Below, piece after piece: positions 51,666 to 60,036 of a DNA stretch of 60,036 nucleotides; the first letter of the stretch is position 1, and each line of letters starts with the position of its first letter. The stretch comes from CAZPUS01 sp964589825 (lineage in GTDB: Bacteria; Fibrobacterota; Chitinivibrionia; Chitinivibrionales; WJKA01): NCBI GenBank assembly GCA_964589825.1, contig CAZPUS010000016.1, positions 1 to 60,036 on the forward strand, given 5' to 3'. The notes below the pieces were generated by a model that made no database searches, had not been told where the DNA came from, and was given only the letters and a program-made list of their open reading frames with translations. Both the position numbers and the translations under genes were made by a program.

Positions 51666-53528
51666 ATGAAGCGTTACGTATCCACAGGGTTTTACGAATA
51701 TATACGGCAATTTTCCGTCGACACGTTGTTTTCGCTGTTGGGCGACTGGATAACCCGTGAACGCAAAATCGTCTCTAGTTCACGGCTGAAGCAGCTGGTA
51801 CAGGAATTTAGTGGCAGCACACATCTTCAAACGCGTTTTGACAACCTCGGGGAAGATGAAAAAGTCGTATGCAGTGGTGCCTATCTTTTTGGTGCCTGCG
51901 GAATCATGAGTCCTCAGGATTCACGTGTCCGAACGAATCTGCTCAGATCGCTGCTTTGTTTTCCTCAGCGGGACGAAGAGCGTGATACTATGTATTGGTG
52001 CGGATTTGACGAACTTGAACCGGCACTTCGCTCCAGATGTGCACATACACTGGCTGCGCATTGTGCGACCCGGTATCATAGTTTTTCTGAAGCGGATTGT
52101 ATACAGGGCGTTTCCCCATGCTATTATAACGATATCGTCGCCCTCGTTGCGTTATGCACGTATGGATGCATAAAATTTACCAAGGACGGAGAGCTGACCA
52201 AACGCTCCCGCGAGGCGGTTCACGCATTGCGAATCGGTGAAGGGTTACTCGCACACAGCGAATCCGGCGAGGACGCACCTATTCCCATATTCGACTACTG
52301 TATCAGCAGAGGATTGATTCGCAATGTTCAGAAAGAGGCACGGGAGGTGCCGGCTCGTATGCAGCGCTGGCTTGAATGGTCGGATGTACAGAAACGCAAC
52401 GATATGGTTACGTTTTTATGTGGTTCTCCGCCCCGAATGGAATTGCTCGAAGAGATAGCCGACCACGCAGGAGACACCCTCCTGTCAACAGAGGCGCTGG
52501 ACTCGCGCGTGACGGGCGGAGTCGGATCGCTGATGCGGGTATACGTGTATACCGGTTTTATCGAGGCCCGTCCCGTGGCGCACACACATGAGTATTTGTT
52601 CTATGTTCCCACGCCCTCATCACATACCGAGACATCGCAGTCACAGTCGTCGCAGGTAACGGTAATGCCGGATTATTCGGCGATTATCGCACGCGATATT
52701 GCACCCCATACGCTTCATGCCTTCAGCATGGCAGGAAAGCTGGAAGAATTCGATACCGTGTATAAAGCGAGGATCGATAAGCAGACGGTATTCGAATCTC
52801 TTGCGAGAGGAGTTGAGCCTGACGTGTTGCTCGATTATCTGCATCGCTGGCAGGTCACGAACAACATCATCGCCTGTGTCAGGGACTGGATTGACAGTTT
52901 TTTTCGTATCCATGTCGCCAGGGGTTCATTTTTATGCTCGTTGCGCGATGAGGTTTCGGCGCAAATCGATAATACGCAGCAGCTGCAGCAGCATCTCGAT
53001 GTAGTGCCGGCACACCGGGTATATCGAATACGGCAGGGACATGAGGAATATGTACTCTCTTTGCTTCAAAATATGGGCTTCGATACCCGCGCCGCAGGTG
53101 TATGCCGCGACCATGGCCCCGGGCAGGGGGATAACACGTCGGAAATGCTCACCGGCGGCAGTCGGGTGGATTCCCGCAGGCCGGTGAATCTGTTTGCGTA
53201 TGGTATTTCATCCAAAGGTCACGAGACGGAGACGAGTTCACACGATATAAAAGGCGGAAAGTACAGTTGCGCGCTCAAACCGCTCGAAGCCACCGAGATG
53301 TTTCAGGTGATCGATTACGCAAGGGTGATGAGATACAGGTTGCTGATAGAATATTGTCCACAGGATTGCGCCGGAAGTAAAGTGTACGAGGTCGAACCCA
53401 TCGATGTGCGACGCGGGAGCAGTCCTGCGCTCAGCGCACGAAAATTCGAAGACGGCACGATACAGAAGGAGAAAGAAGAATTCCTCATTCAGTATATAGA
53501 ACGTATTGGAGTAAAGGCTGATGACTGA
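51666..53528 (+). CDS. Protein with helicase-associated (Helicase_C_3) domain and WYL-like end
   Basis: The 620-residue protein has an all-helical N-terminal half (about 1-330). A central domain beginning VMPDYSAIIARDIAPHTLHA and including ESLARGVEPDVLLDYL then CVRDWIDSF resembles the XPB/Ssl2-type helicase-associated family Helicase_C_3. Near the C-terminus, DYARVMRYRLLIEYCPQD resembles a WYL-like ligand domain. There is no ATPase motif, so it is not itself a helicase. Its stop overlaps the dnaE start by eight bases, which implies coupled translation and a possible link to replication. The start is tentative: the ATG at 51666 has no ribosome binding site and the frame is open slightly earlier. 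Confidence 0.65.
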   Translation: MKRYVSTGFYEYIRQFSVDTLFSLLGDWITRERKIVSSSRLKQLVQEFSGSTHLQTRFDNLGEDEKVVCSGAYLFGACGIMSPQDSRVRTNLLRSLLCFPQRDEERDTMYWCGFDELEPALRSRCAHTLAAHCATRYHSFSEADCIQGVSPCYYNDIVALVALCTYGCIKFTKDGELTKRSREAVHALRIGEGLLAHSESGEDAPIPIFDYCISRGLIRNVQKEAREVPARMQRWLEWSDVQKRNDMVTFLCGSPPRMELLEEIADHAGDTLLSTEALDSRVTGGVGSLMRVYVYTGFIEARPVAHTHEYLFYVPTPSSHTETSQSQSSQVTVMPDYSAIIARDIAPHTLHAFSMAGKLEEFDTVYKARIDKQTVFESLARGVEPDVLLDYLHRWQVTNNIIACVRDWIDSFFRIHVARGSFLCSLRDEVSAQIDNTQQLQQHLDVVPAHRVYRIRQGHEEYVLSLLQNMGFDTRAAGVCRDHGPGQGDNTSEMLTGGSRVDSRRPVNLFAYGISSKGHETETSSHDIKGGKYSCALKPLEATEMFQVIDYARVMRYRLLIEYCPQDCAGSKVYEVEPIDVRRGSSPALSARKFEDGTIQKEKEEFLIQYIERIGVKADD

Positions 53529-56500
53529 CACAGCGGATTTCGTACATCTTCATACCCACACCGAGTACAGTTTTCTTGACGGTGCCATAAGAATAAAGGA
53601 TCTGGTGACCCGTGCCAAGCAGTTCAATATGCCTGCACTGGCGATCACGGATCACGGCGGAATGTTTGGCACGATCGATTTTTATTCCACCTGCATCGAG
53701 GAAGGGATAAAGCCGATCATCGGTTTTGAAGCATATGTCGCTCCCGGGTCCCGACTGAGTAAGGAAAAAGGGGAGAATGAGCGCTCATACTATCATCTGC
53801 TGTTGCTTGCCGAGAATAACGAGGGCTACCGCAATCTTATGAAACTCAGCAGCATTGGCTATCTCGAGGGATTTTACCGTAAGCCGCGTATCGATACGGA
53901 GGTGCTGCGTGCACATTCAAAGGGGATAATCGCGGCCTCCGGATGTATTGCGGGAGCCATTCCCCGGGCATTGCTTGATGACGATGTAGAAAAAGCGCGG
54001 CGTATTGCACGGGAATATCTCGACATATTTGGAGAGAACAATTTTTTTATCGAGCTGCAGGATCATGGCATCGAAGAAGAACAGCGTGTTCGTGCGCCGC
54101 TTATCGAACTGGGCAACGAGCTGGGAATCCCCTTTATTGCGACCAACGATGCCCACTATCTGCGGAAAGAAGATGCCAGCTCTCATGAGGCGCTGCTGTG
54201 TATTCAGACCCGAACCACCATGGATGATCCAAAACGGTATCGTTTTTCCACCGACCAGGTCTATTTCAAATCACCGCAGGAGATGGCACAGCTTTTTTCG
54301 GATGTGCCCCGGGCTTTGTACAATACCGTGGAGATTGCACAGCGATGTAATGTAGAGGTGAAGTCAAAGGCACAGCTGCCGGTGCTCGAGGTTCCGGAGG
54401 GAATGGAAAGTCAGGAAGAGTATCTTCGTACTCTTTCGTATGAAGGACTGGAAAAAAAGTATCCCGAGGTTACGGCGGAGCTTAAAGAGCGTCTTGAGTA
54501 CGAGCTTCACGTAATAATCAGTATGGGCTTTGCCGGATATTTTCTGATTGTGCGTGATTTCGTGAGGGCGGCCAAGGATATGAATATTGCGGTGGGGTGC
54601 AGAGGCTCTGCAGCGGGAAGCCTGGTCGCCTATTGTGTGGATATAACGAATATCGATCCGGTAAAATACGATCTGTTGTTTGAGCGATTTCTCAATCCGG
54701 AGCGTGTATCGATGCCGGATGCGGATATCGATTTTGCGGATCACGACCGGTATAAAGTGATCGAATACGTGGTGGAAAAATACGGTCGCGATGCGGTGTG
54801 CCAGATAATCAATTTCGGCAGGATGAAGGCAAAAATGGTAGTACGGGATGTGGCGCGTGTACTCGGAGTGCCGGTTTCCGAGAGTAATAAACTCGCTGAG
54901 ATGGTACAGGAAAAAACCATAGAAAAGTCTATAGCGGCAAATGGAGAGCTTCGGGACGTGATCGATAATAACCCTGTGTATCAGCAGCTGTTCAAACATG
55001 CACGGGCCCTCGAAGGACTGGCCAGACAGGCGGGTATGCATGCAGGAGGGGTCATTATCGCGCCCGGACCGGTAACCAACTGGGCACCGCTGTTCAAGCA
55101 ACCGCAGACAGGCATTGTAATGACGCAATTTGATATGGATACGGTGGAGGATTCTGGGCTTATCAAGATGGATTTTCTCGGCCTCAGGACACTGACCGTG
55201 CTGCAGGAGAGCTGCGAGCTGATTTCGCGCTCCCATGCAACCCATATAAAACTGTGGGATCTGCCGCTTGATGATGCGGCAACTTTTGAACTGTTCGGCA
55301 GCGGTGAAACCACAGGCGTGTTTCAGTTCGAATCAAAAGGGATGCAGGATTATCTGCGAAAACTGAAACCGACCAATATTGAGGATATCATCGCTATGGC
55401 AGCGCTCTACCGGCCCGGACCGATGGAGAATATCCCGACCTATATCGCACGAAAACACGGGCGGGAGGAGATCCATTATCCACATCCGCTGCTCAAGGAA
55501 GTACTCGATGTGACCAACGGGGTCATTATCTACCAGGAGCAGGTGATGCGTATCGCGCAGATAATGGCCGGTTTTTCTCTTGGCCAGGCCGATATTTTGC
55601 GAAAAGCCATCAGCAAGAAAAAAGAAGATAAAATGGAGAAGCTGGGGGCACAGTTTATCGAGGGAGCGGTGAAAAAGGGAATAAAGAAGCAGGATGCAGA
55701 AAAGGTCTACGATCTTATCAAGAAATTCGCAAATTACGGATTCAACAAGGCGCATGCTACTGCCTACGCGCATGTCTCGTATCAGGCGGCCTATCTCAAG
55801 GCACATTATCCGGTGGAATTCATGACCGCATCTCTCACCTCGGTACTTAACAACCAGGAGCAGTTTCTGGTGATAAAAAACGAAGCGGAGCGAATGGGAA
55901 TCACGATTCTTCCTCCGGATATAAACCGAAGTGAAATCGAATGTGCGATTGATGAAGGTAATATTCGTGTCGGGTTGGGGACCATCAAAAACGTGGGCAA
56001 AGCAGCGCAGGCGATTTTGGACGAGCGTCGTACACACGGAGAATTCACGAGCATCTTTGATGCAACCTCGCGGGTCGACCACGGAAGAATGAATAAAAAA
56101 TGTATGGAATCGCTTATCTGCGCAGGAGCGTTCGATTCCGTGCCCGGAACCAGGGCGCAGCAGTTCGAAGCGATTCAGACGGCCCTTGACTACGGAGCAG
56201 CGGTACAGAAGGAGAAAAACAGTGGCCAGACCAATCTCTTCTCCGCACTCAACGGTGGCAACGAAGAAGAGGACGCGGCAACTCCCGCCTTTGCTCAGCC
56301 GTCCCTGCCGGAGGTTGATAAATGGTCGTATGGAGACTTGCTGCTGCGCGAAAAAGAGGTGCTCAACTTTTATGTGAGCGGTCATCCGCTCAAGGATTTC
56401 GAGGACGAAGCACGAGGCTTCAGTTCCGTGAGTCTAGCCCCGCGACAGCTTCAGCAACTCAAAGCGGACACATCGGTGACCGTTGCCGGTATGGTCACCA

Positions 56501-57009
56501 CGTGTAGAATCCATACCCAGCGAAACGGTCAGCGGATGGCATTTTTCAGCATTGAAGATTTCGAAGGGCTTATCGAATGTGTTGCCTTTGGCGATGCGTT
56601 TGGGGAATATGCGGAGATGATTACCGCCGATGCAATGCTGCTGCTTCGTGGTACAATAATGTATCGCCAGGGCGCAGCGGCGTCGGGTGATGAGCAGAAG
56701 CAGAAGCCGCAAATACGCATTGAAAAGGTAATGCCGCTTTCGCAGGCCCGGGAAAAGCTGACAAAGAGTGTACATATCAGGTTGCGCACCCGGGGGCTTG
56801 AGGAGGAGTTCCTTGATCGGCTTTCGAAGGTGTGCAGCGATGGTCACGGTCAGTGTCAGCTGCTGATTCATTTTGAAACAAAAAACGGAAACAACTATAC
56901 GGTGCATGCACGGAAATTTACGGTATCGCCACACAAAGATACCATAGAGCGTCTGCGCAGTATCGTGGGAGAAGAAAACGTATGGCTCGACAAGAAAAAA
57001 GCGGCATAA
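53521..57009 (+). CDS. dnaE: DNA polymerase III alpha subunit
   Basis: The 1162-residue replicative polymerase has an N-terminal PHP domain with its metal-binding motifs present (HLHTHTEYSFLDG, ITDHG, NDAHYL). The polymerase core has GCRGSAAGSLVAY and the catalytic aspartates in PDADIDFAD, followed by a helix-hairpin-helix region and a C-terminal OB fold (about 980-1060, VTVAGMVTTCRIHTQRNGQR). Because the PHP residues look intact, this subunit could proofread by itself, as reported for some bacterial DnaE proteins. It starts inside the upstream gene and overlaps plsC by 28 bases at its end. Confidence 0.97.
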   Translation: MTDTADFVHLHTHTEYSFLDGAIRIKDLVTRAKQFNMPALAITDHGGMFGTIDFYSTCIEEGIKPIIGFEAYVAPGSRLSKEKGENERSYYHLLLLAENNEGYRNLMKLSSIGYLEGFYRKPRIDTEVLRAHSKGIIAASGCIAGAIPRALLDDDVEKARRIAREYLDIFGENNFFIELQDHGIEEEQRVRAPLIELGNELGIPFIATNDAHYLRKEDASSHEALLCIQTRTTMDDPKRYRFSTDQVYFKSPQEMAQLFSDVPRALYNTVEIAQRCNVEVKSKAQLPVLEVPEGMESQEEYLRTLSYEGLEKKYPEVTAELKERLEYELHVIISMGFAGYFLIVRDFVRAAKDMNIAVGCRGSAAGSLVAYCVDITNIDPVKYDLLFERFLNPERVSMPDADIDFADHDRYKVIEYVVEKYGRDAVCQIINFGRMKAKMVVRDVARVLGVPVSESNKLAEMVQEKTIEKSIAANGELRDVIDNNPVYQQLFKHARALEGLARQAGMHAGGVIIAPGPVTNWAPLFKQPQTGIVMTQFDMDTVEDSGLIKMDFLGLRTLTVLQESCELISRSHATHIKLWDLPLDDAATFELFGSGETTGVFQFESKGMQDYLRKLKPTNIEDIIAMAALYRPGPMENIPTYIARKHGREEIHYPHPLLKEVLDVTNGVIIYQEQVMRIAQIMAGFSLGQADILRKAISKKKEDKMEKLGAQFIEGAVKKGIKKQDAEKVYDLIKKFANYGFNKAHATAYAHVSYQAAYLKAHYPVEFMTASLTSVLNNQEQFLVIKNEAERMGITILPPDINRSEIECAIDEGNIRVGLGTIKNVGKAAQAILDERRTHGEFTSIFDATSRVDHGRMNKKCMESLICAGAFDSVPGTRAQQFEAIQTALDYGAAVQKEKNSGQTNLFSALNGGNEEEDAATPAFAQPSLPEVDKWSYGDLLLREKEVLNFYVSGHPLKDFEDEARGFSSVSLAPRQLQQLKADTSVTVAGMVTTCRIHTQRNGQRMAFFSIEDFEGLIECVAFGDAFGEYAEMITADAMLLLRGTIMYRQGAAASGDEQKQKPQIRIEKVMPLSQAREKLTKSVHIRLRTRGLEEEFLDRLSKVCSDGHGQCQLLIHFETKNGNNYTVHARKFTVSPHKDTIERLRSIVGEENVWLDKKKAA

Positions 57010-57734
57010 GCACGTGGCAACTGCTGCACGCCTGGCTTCGCACACCTGTTGCATTGCTGTGGATCATCGTCTCGACGGTTCTCTACAGCTGTGCTGCGTT
57101 TGTGGTACTCCCCATTTCACGAAAAGCGCTTTATGGTATCGGTCACATATGGTGTCGTCATCTGTGCGCGGTGTGCGGGGTACAAGTGCGCCTTAGTGGT
57201 CTGGAACAGTTGCAGTCGGGTGCGACCTATGTATTCGTGTCCAATCATCAGAGTCATCTTGATATACCCTGCCTTATGTCGGCTCTTCCGTTTCATCTTA
57301 CCTTTATGGCAAAAAAGGAATTGTTTCGTATTCCCTTTTTCGGATGGGGGATATCGGCGATGGGCATGATTGCGGTGGATCGCTCCAGTGCCAGAAAGGC
57401 GAAACGTTCTTTCGGGAATGCAATACAGCGTCTTCAGACCGAAGATATCGCGGTCGTGATTTTTCCTGAGGGAACACGCAGCATGGACGGGAATATAGGT
57501 GAATTCAAACGCGGGAGCTTTGCGCTGGCGGTGGACAGCGGTCTGCCGGTAGTACCGGTCAGAATTCAGGGTACGTTCGATGTGCTGCGCAAGAAATCGT
57601 TTCTGATACGACCGGGCAAGGTAACGATCACGCTTCATGAGCCGGTCAACACTGCAGGATACGATCGCGCGCAAATGGCCGATACGGTGCGGGCTCGTAT
57701 TGTGGATTCGACGGCTGTACATATGGCGGATTAA
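56982..57734 (+). CDS. plsC: 1-acyl-glycerol-3-phosphate acyltransferase
   Basis: The 250-residue protein has an N-terminal membrane segment (about 14-45) and the acyltransferase motifs NHQSHLD (His-x4-Asp catalytic pair), AKKELFRIPFFGW and FPEGTRS. It adds the second acyl chain to make phosphatidate, at the inner membrane. Its start lies 28 bases inside dnaE, with GGGAG upstream of the ATG, so it is co-translated with dnaE. Confidence 0.93.
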   Translation: MARQEKSGISTWQLLHAWLRTPVALLWIIVSTVLYSCAAFVVLPISRKALYGIGHIWCRHLCAVCGVQVRLSGLEQLQSGATYVFVSNHQSHLDIPCLMSALPFHLTFMAKKELFRIPFFGWGISAMGMIAVDRSSARKAKRSFGNAIQRLQTEDIAVVIFPEGTRSMDGNIGEFKRGSFALAVDSGLPVVPVRIQGTFDVLRKKSFLIRPGKVTITLHEPVNTAGYDRAQMADTVRARIVDSTAVHMAD

Positions 57735-57789
57735 GGGTTTTTGGCCGTTGTGTCCCGTAAGTGCGCGGCATTTTTCCGACAGCGGGGTG

Positions 57790-57818
57790 TTGACTTTCTG
57801 CGGGCGACATTTTACAAT
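57790..57818 (+). promoter_or_regulatory. Sigma-70-type promoter of the HDOD gene
   Basis: TTGACT (57790-57795), a 17-base spacer and TACAAT (57813-57818), about 48 bp before the HDOD start. Confidence 0.7.
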
Positions 57819-57865
57819 AAATACCGGAGTAGACAACTTCCACGAATAACTCCGGGATACCTGAC

Positions 57866-58753
57866 ATGACACGCGCGCGAACACGAGAAGATATAACCGA
57901 AAAAATTTCACGCATCGCCAATTTGCCCACACTTTCTCCCATCGTATCCCGAATGCTTGCAGAGATACACAATCCCGATTCAACGGCGGCGGGTATTTCG
58001 CGGGTCATTTCGGCGGATGTTTCCATGAGTGCACGTGTGCTTCGTGTGGCAAACAGCGCGCTTTTCGGCATGAGCAGACGGGTCGGTTCAATACAGGATG
58101 CGGTGGTGCTGCTGGGTTCACGAACAATTCGGGCTATGGTGCTCAGCCTTACGGTTTTTGATATTTTCCCTCTCGACCGAGTATCGCAGAATTTTGACCG
58201 TCAATCGTTCTGGCGTCACTGTATTGCCACGGGGATATTTGCCAAAAGAATCGCGCGTAAACAGGGGGCAACGCGAGAAGCACAGGAAGAGGCGTTTTGT
58301 ATCGGACTTTTACACGATCTGGGAAAGATCGTGATGGAGGAGTATCTGCACAGAGATTTTCATACCTCACTCACGTATGCACGACAGCAGGGGGTTACAT
58401 TTCACCAAGCGGAATACGATCTTCTCGGATATACCCACTGTAATGTTGCGCAATGGTTGACCAACGGGTGGACCATCCCGGAGTCGATCAGAAACCCGAT
58501 ACTCTATCACCACTCGCCAAACGATTCGGACGAAGCAGCACAAGCGACGGCGTTGTGCCATGTCGCGGACTGGGCGAGCTATGAATGCGGCTATACCACC
58601 CATCCTGACGATACACCGCCGTCATTATGTGAAACGGTGTCGCTTTCGGGTGTTGATCTCGGCTCATTTTCTTCTTTTATAGATTCGGTGGGCAATCATA
58701 TAGAACGGGAGTGCGGGGAATACGAGGCACTTTTTTCGGCTCAGGCTGAATGA
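57866..58753 (+). CDS. HDOD-domain signalling protein
   Basis: The 295-residue protein has the HDOD pattern (LPTLSPIVSRMLAEIHNPDS, LRVANSALFGMSRRVGSIQDAVVLLG) and a retained HD-type stretch GLLHDLGKIVMEEY. HDOD proteins are usually non-catalytic regulators in chemotaxis, c-di-GMP and stress networks. Here HDLGK could still bind metal. It has its own promoter and no partner gene next to it. Confidence 0.9.
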   Translation: MTRARTREDITEKISRIANLPTLSPIVSRMLAEIHNPDSTAAGISRVISADVSMSARVLRVANSALFGMSRRVGSIQDAVVLLGSRTIRAMVLSLTVFDIFPLDRVSQNFDRQSFWRHCIATGIFAKRIARKQGATREAQEEAFCIGLLHDLGKIVMEEYLHRDFHTSLTYARQQGVTFHQAEYDLLGYTHCNVAQWLTNGWTIPESIRNPILYHHSPNDSDEAAQATALCHVADWASYECGYTTHPDDTPPSLCETVSLSGVDLGSFSSFIDSVGNHIERECGEYEALFSAQAE

Positions 58754-58921
58754 CGGTACGCTATCCGGTCTCACGGGCAGGGGTATTATCGAAGCTGACA
58801 ACACGTGTCGGTATACATAACATGCTGTAAAACAAATCGCTACCTTGCGACTACTCAGCGGCTTGGACATATAGACATTCCGGGATGGTTGTCCAAAGTA
58901 TACAATACGTTGTTTTAGGGG

Positions 58922-58950
58922 TTGATTTTTTGATGCATAGAGCGTATAAT
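58922..58950 (+). promoter_or_regulatory. Sigma-70-type promoter in the leader of the beta-helix gene
   Basis: TTGATT (58922-58927), a 17-base spacer and a perfect TATAAT (58945-58950). It lies about 285 bases before the next gene, so the transcript would have a long untranslated leader or encode a small RNA. Confidence 0.65.
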
Positions 58951-58958
58951 TGCTTGCG

Positions 58959-59024
58959 TGCCTCTATTATGTTGTGTTGCCGCTGCGGCGGCATGCTATA
59001 TATCGAGGAGGGTTCGCAGAGGCA
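58959..59024 (+). ncRNA. Possible structured leader or small RNA segment
   Basis: Just after the promoter, TGCCTCT (58959-58965) can pair with AGAGGCA (59018-59024). They enclose a perfect inner hairpin TGCCGC-TGCG-GCGGCA (58978-58993). No known RNA family is recognised. Confidence 0.35.
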
Positions 59025-59243
59025 TCTATACTGACAGAGCTCCATCGGCGTCTGTTTTTCTTCTCATTTTTCGGGATTCCCCCCATCCCACACAATTTAG
59101 GTTAACAAAATCTCCTGTCGTATAGAGAGGAGGCGTTTTTGTGTTTTGGGGCGATACATTTGTGGTCAGCAGCGGTTGGTGAGTATTTCGTACAAATAAC
59201 CGAAGAATGTAGTCGCATACCTTTGTCACGGAAGGAGAGATAT

Positions 59244-60036
59244 ATGCGGGGAGTGATTGGACTGATTGTAGTATGCTGCATGAGCGCGACGGGATGGGCA
59301 ATAGAGGTGAGTGGTGATGTAAACGGTACATGGACCAAATCGCAGAGTCCCTATATATGTACCGATCATATAATCATCGACAGGGATTCTTCGCTTACGA
59401 TCGAAGCCGGTGTTACGGTAAAAATGGCGTCCGGAACGCGTATTGATGTGGAAGGTACGCTTATACTCAGCGGTACTTTGACCGATTCGGTTATTATAAC
59501 GTCCAATGCGTCGTCTCCACAGCCCGGAGACTGGGAAAATATCGCGCTGCATGGCGAGACGGCACATATGGATGCGTCCTATGCCCGTATAATGTATGCA
59601 GGAGACCAGTATTGGGGTGATCACTGGTACCACGGGGCCATAGCAATATACGATACCGCGTCTGCTACCATATCCGACTGTGAAATTTGCTATTGCCCTG
59701 CAACACCGGTTGCGACCGAACGTGCCGATTCGGTACGTATCCTTTCAAGTTATTTCCATCACAACGCACAGCCGCATTATGCGACCTTTGAACAGTCATG
59801 TCTGGTGCGCGTATATACCGGAAGCAACACGGATGTGTTCCCTGTGCCGATGCTGCAGGATAACGTCGTGGAGATGCCGGAAAGTACGTATGCAGCTATT
59901 GCATTGCATGATATTGACGTAACTGCCGGGGATACGGTTGCCGGGGCTGACGCCTATCGGGTTTACTATCAGGCGGATACGACGCTTGACACCTCGACAG
60001 CATTTACCACGAGTAGTTCGAGTGATTCCATTGTGT
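59244..60036 (+). CDS. Secreted beta-helix-like protein, N-terminal part (cut by window edge)
   Basis: An open frame of at least 264 codons starts at the ATG at 59244 behind GGAAGGAGAG and runs off the window end. It begins with a signal peptide (MRGVIGLIVVCCMSATGWA). The mature part reads VSGDVNGTWTKSQSPYICTD, then SLTIEAGVTVKMASGTRI and VEGTLILSGTLTDSVIITS. This is the ladder pattern of right-handed parallel beta-helix proteins (pectate-lyase or polysaccharide-binding type). It is probably exported. Whether it is an enzyme, adhesin or surface protein depends on the missing C-terminal part. Confidence 0.8.
   Translation, partial: MRGVIGLIVVCCMSATGWAIEVSGDVNGTWTKSQSPYICTDHIIIDRDSSLTIEAGVTVKMASGTRIDVEGTLILSGTLTDSVIITSNASSPQPGDWENIALHGETAHMDASYARIMYAGDQYWGDHWYHGAIAIYDTASATISDCEICYCPATPVATERADSVRILSSYFHHNAQPHYATFEQSCLVRVYTGSNTDVFPVPMLQDNVVEMPESTYAAIALHDIDVTAGDTVAGADAYRVYYQADTTLDTSTAFTTSSSSDSIV

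Larger units (their letters stand above)
58754..59243. other. Long leader region before the beta-helix gene
   Basis: 490 bp without a gene. It holds a good promoter (58922-58950), a foldable segment (58959-59024) and, near 59111, CTCCT and AGGAG segments able to pair before GCGTTTTT, a weak terminator-like signal. GGAAGGAGAG precedes the ATG at 59244. Confidence 0.5.

Noticed and set aside
55333..56385. A 350-codon open frame antisense to dnaE
   Set aside because: Shadow of a strongly conserved gene; its composition is not protein-like.
59089..59102. CACAATTTAGGT resembles the right end of the MITE-like family
   Set aside because: Only the last 12 or so bases match; the preceding 150 bp show neither the arms nor the central palindrome.

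Overview
The window looks like part of the chromosome of a motile, Gram-negative, probably anaerobic bacterium. Evidence: flagellar genes (fliD, fliS and a flgM-like gene, two with sigma-28-type promoters), an MCE/MlaD protein, outer-membrane and AsmA-like proteins, a sigma-54 activator, B12-dependent methyl-transfer genes and the anaerobe-type MetV/MetF pair. The gene mix would fit Fibrobacterota (Chitinivibrionia/Chitinispirillia) or a nearby lineage, but that is a low-confidence inference. There are no tRNA, rRNA, CRISPR or complete insertion-sequence genes that I can see. A run of 100 N (28427-28526) marks an assembly gap.

Layout. 1-1921: the start of a minus-strand gene cut by the window edge, then a radical SAM enzyme. 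1924-10480: a minus-strand series of sigma-54 activator, thioesterase, CNNM protein, xylulokinase-like kinase, metV, metF and a GltD-ferredoxin-FlpD fusion that could feed electrons to MetVF. 10529-15210: AsmA-like protein, family B DNA polymerase with a degraded proofreading site, and a eukaryotic-type HisA. 15428-19841: two anion transporters (SLC13 with RCK-C domains, and SulP) and a MORN-like lipoprotein. 19925-26802: an AraC regulator divergent from a five-gene corrinoid methyltransferase operon. 26833-34653: PBP4-type peptidase, nicotinate phosphoribosyltransferase, two membrane proteins and a hybrid kinase lacking its phospho-acceptor histidine. 34947-38188: an FGGY sugar kinase and a GH13 sugar phosphorylase, convergent and overlapping. 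38475-46472: a response regulator, FlgM-like protein, aspartate kinase, FliS/FliD and an MCE-barrel pair. 47280-49000: probable oriC and dnaA. 49221-60036: STAS and GGDEF/HD-GYP signalling proteins, a helicase-domain protein translationally overlapping dnaE and plsC, an HDOD protein, and the start of a secreted beta-helix protein.

The most striking non-coding signal is a family of about 163-bp near-palindromic intergenic elements: nine copies or partial copies plus one probable remnant. They share 14-bp terminal inverted repeats, and the three best-preserved copies with readable ends have 3-bp direct flanking repeats. They look like MITEs that have spread through this genome; one runs into the assembly gap. 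The other main candidates for new biology are the exonuclease-dead Pol II, the UroD-thioredoxin methyltransferase operon, the MetVF electron-transfer fusion and the histidine-less kinase.
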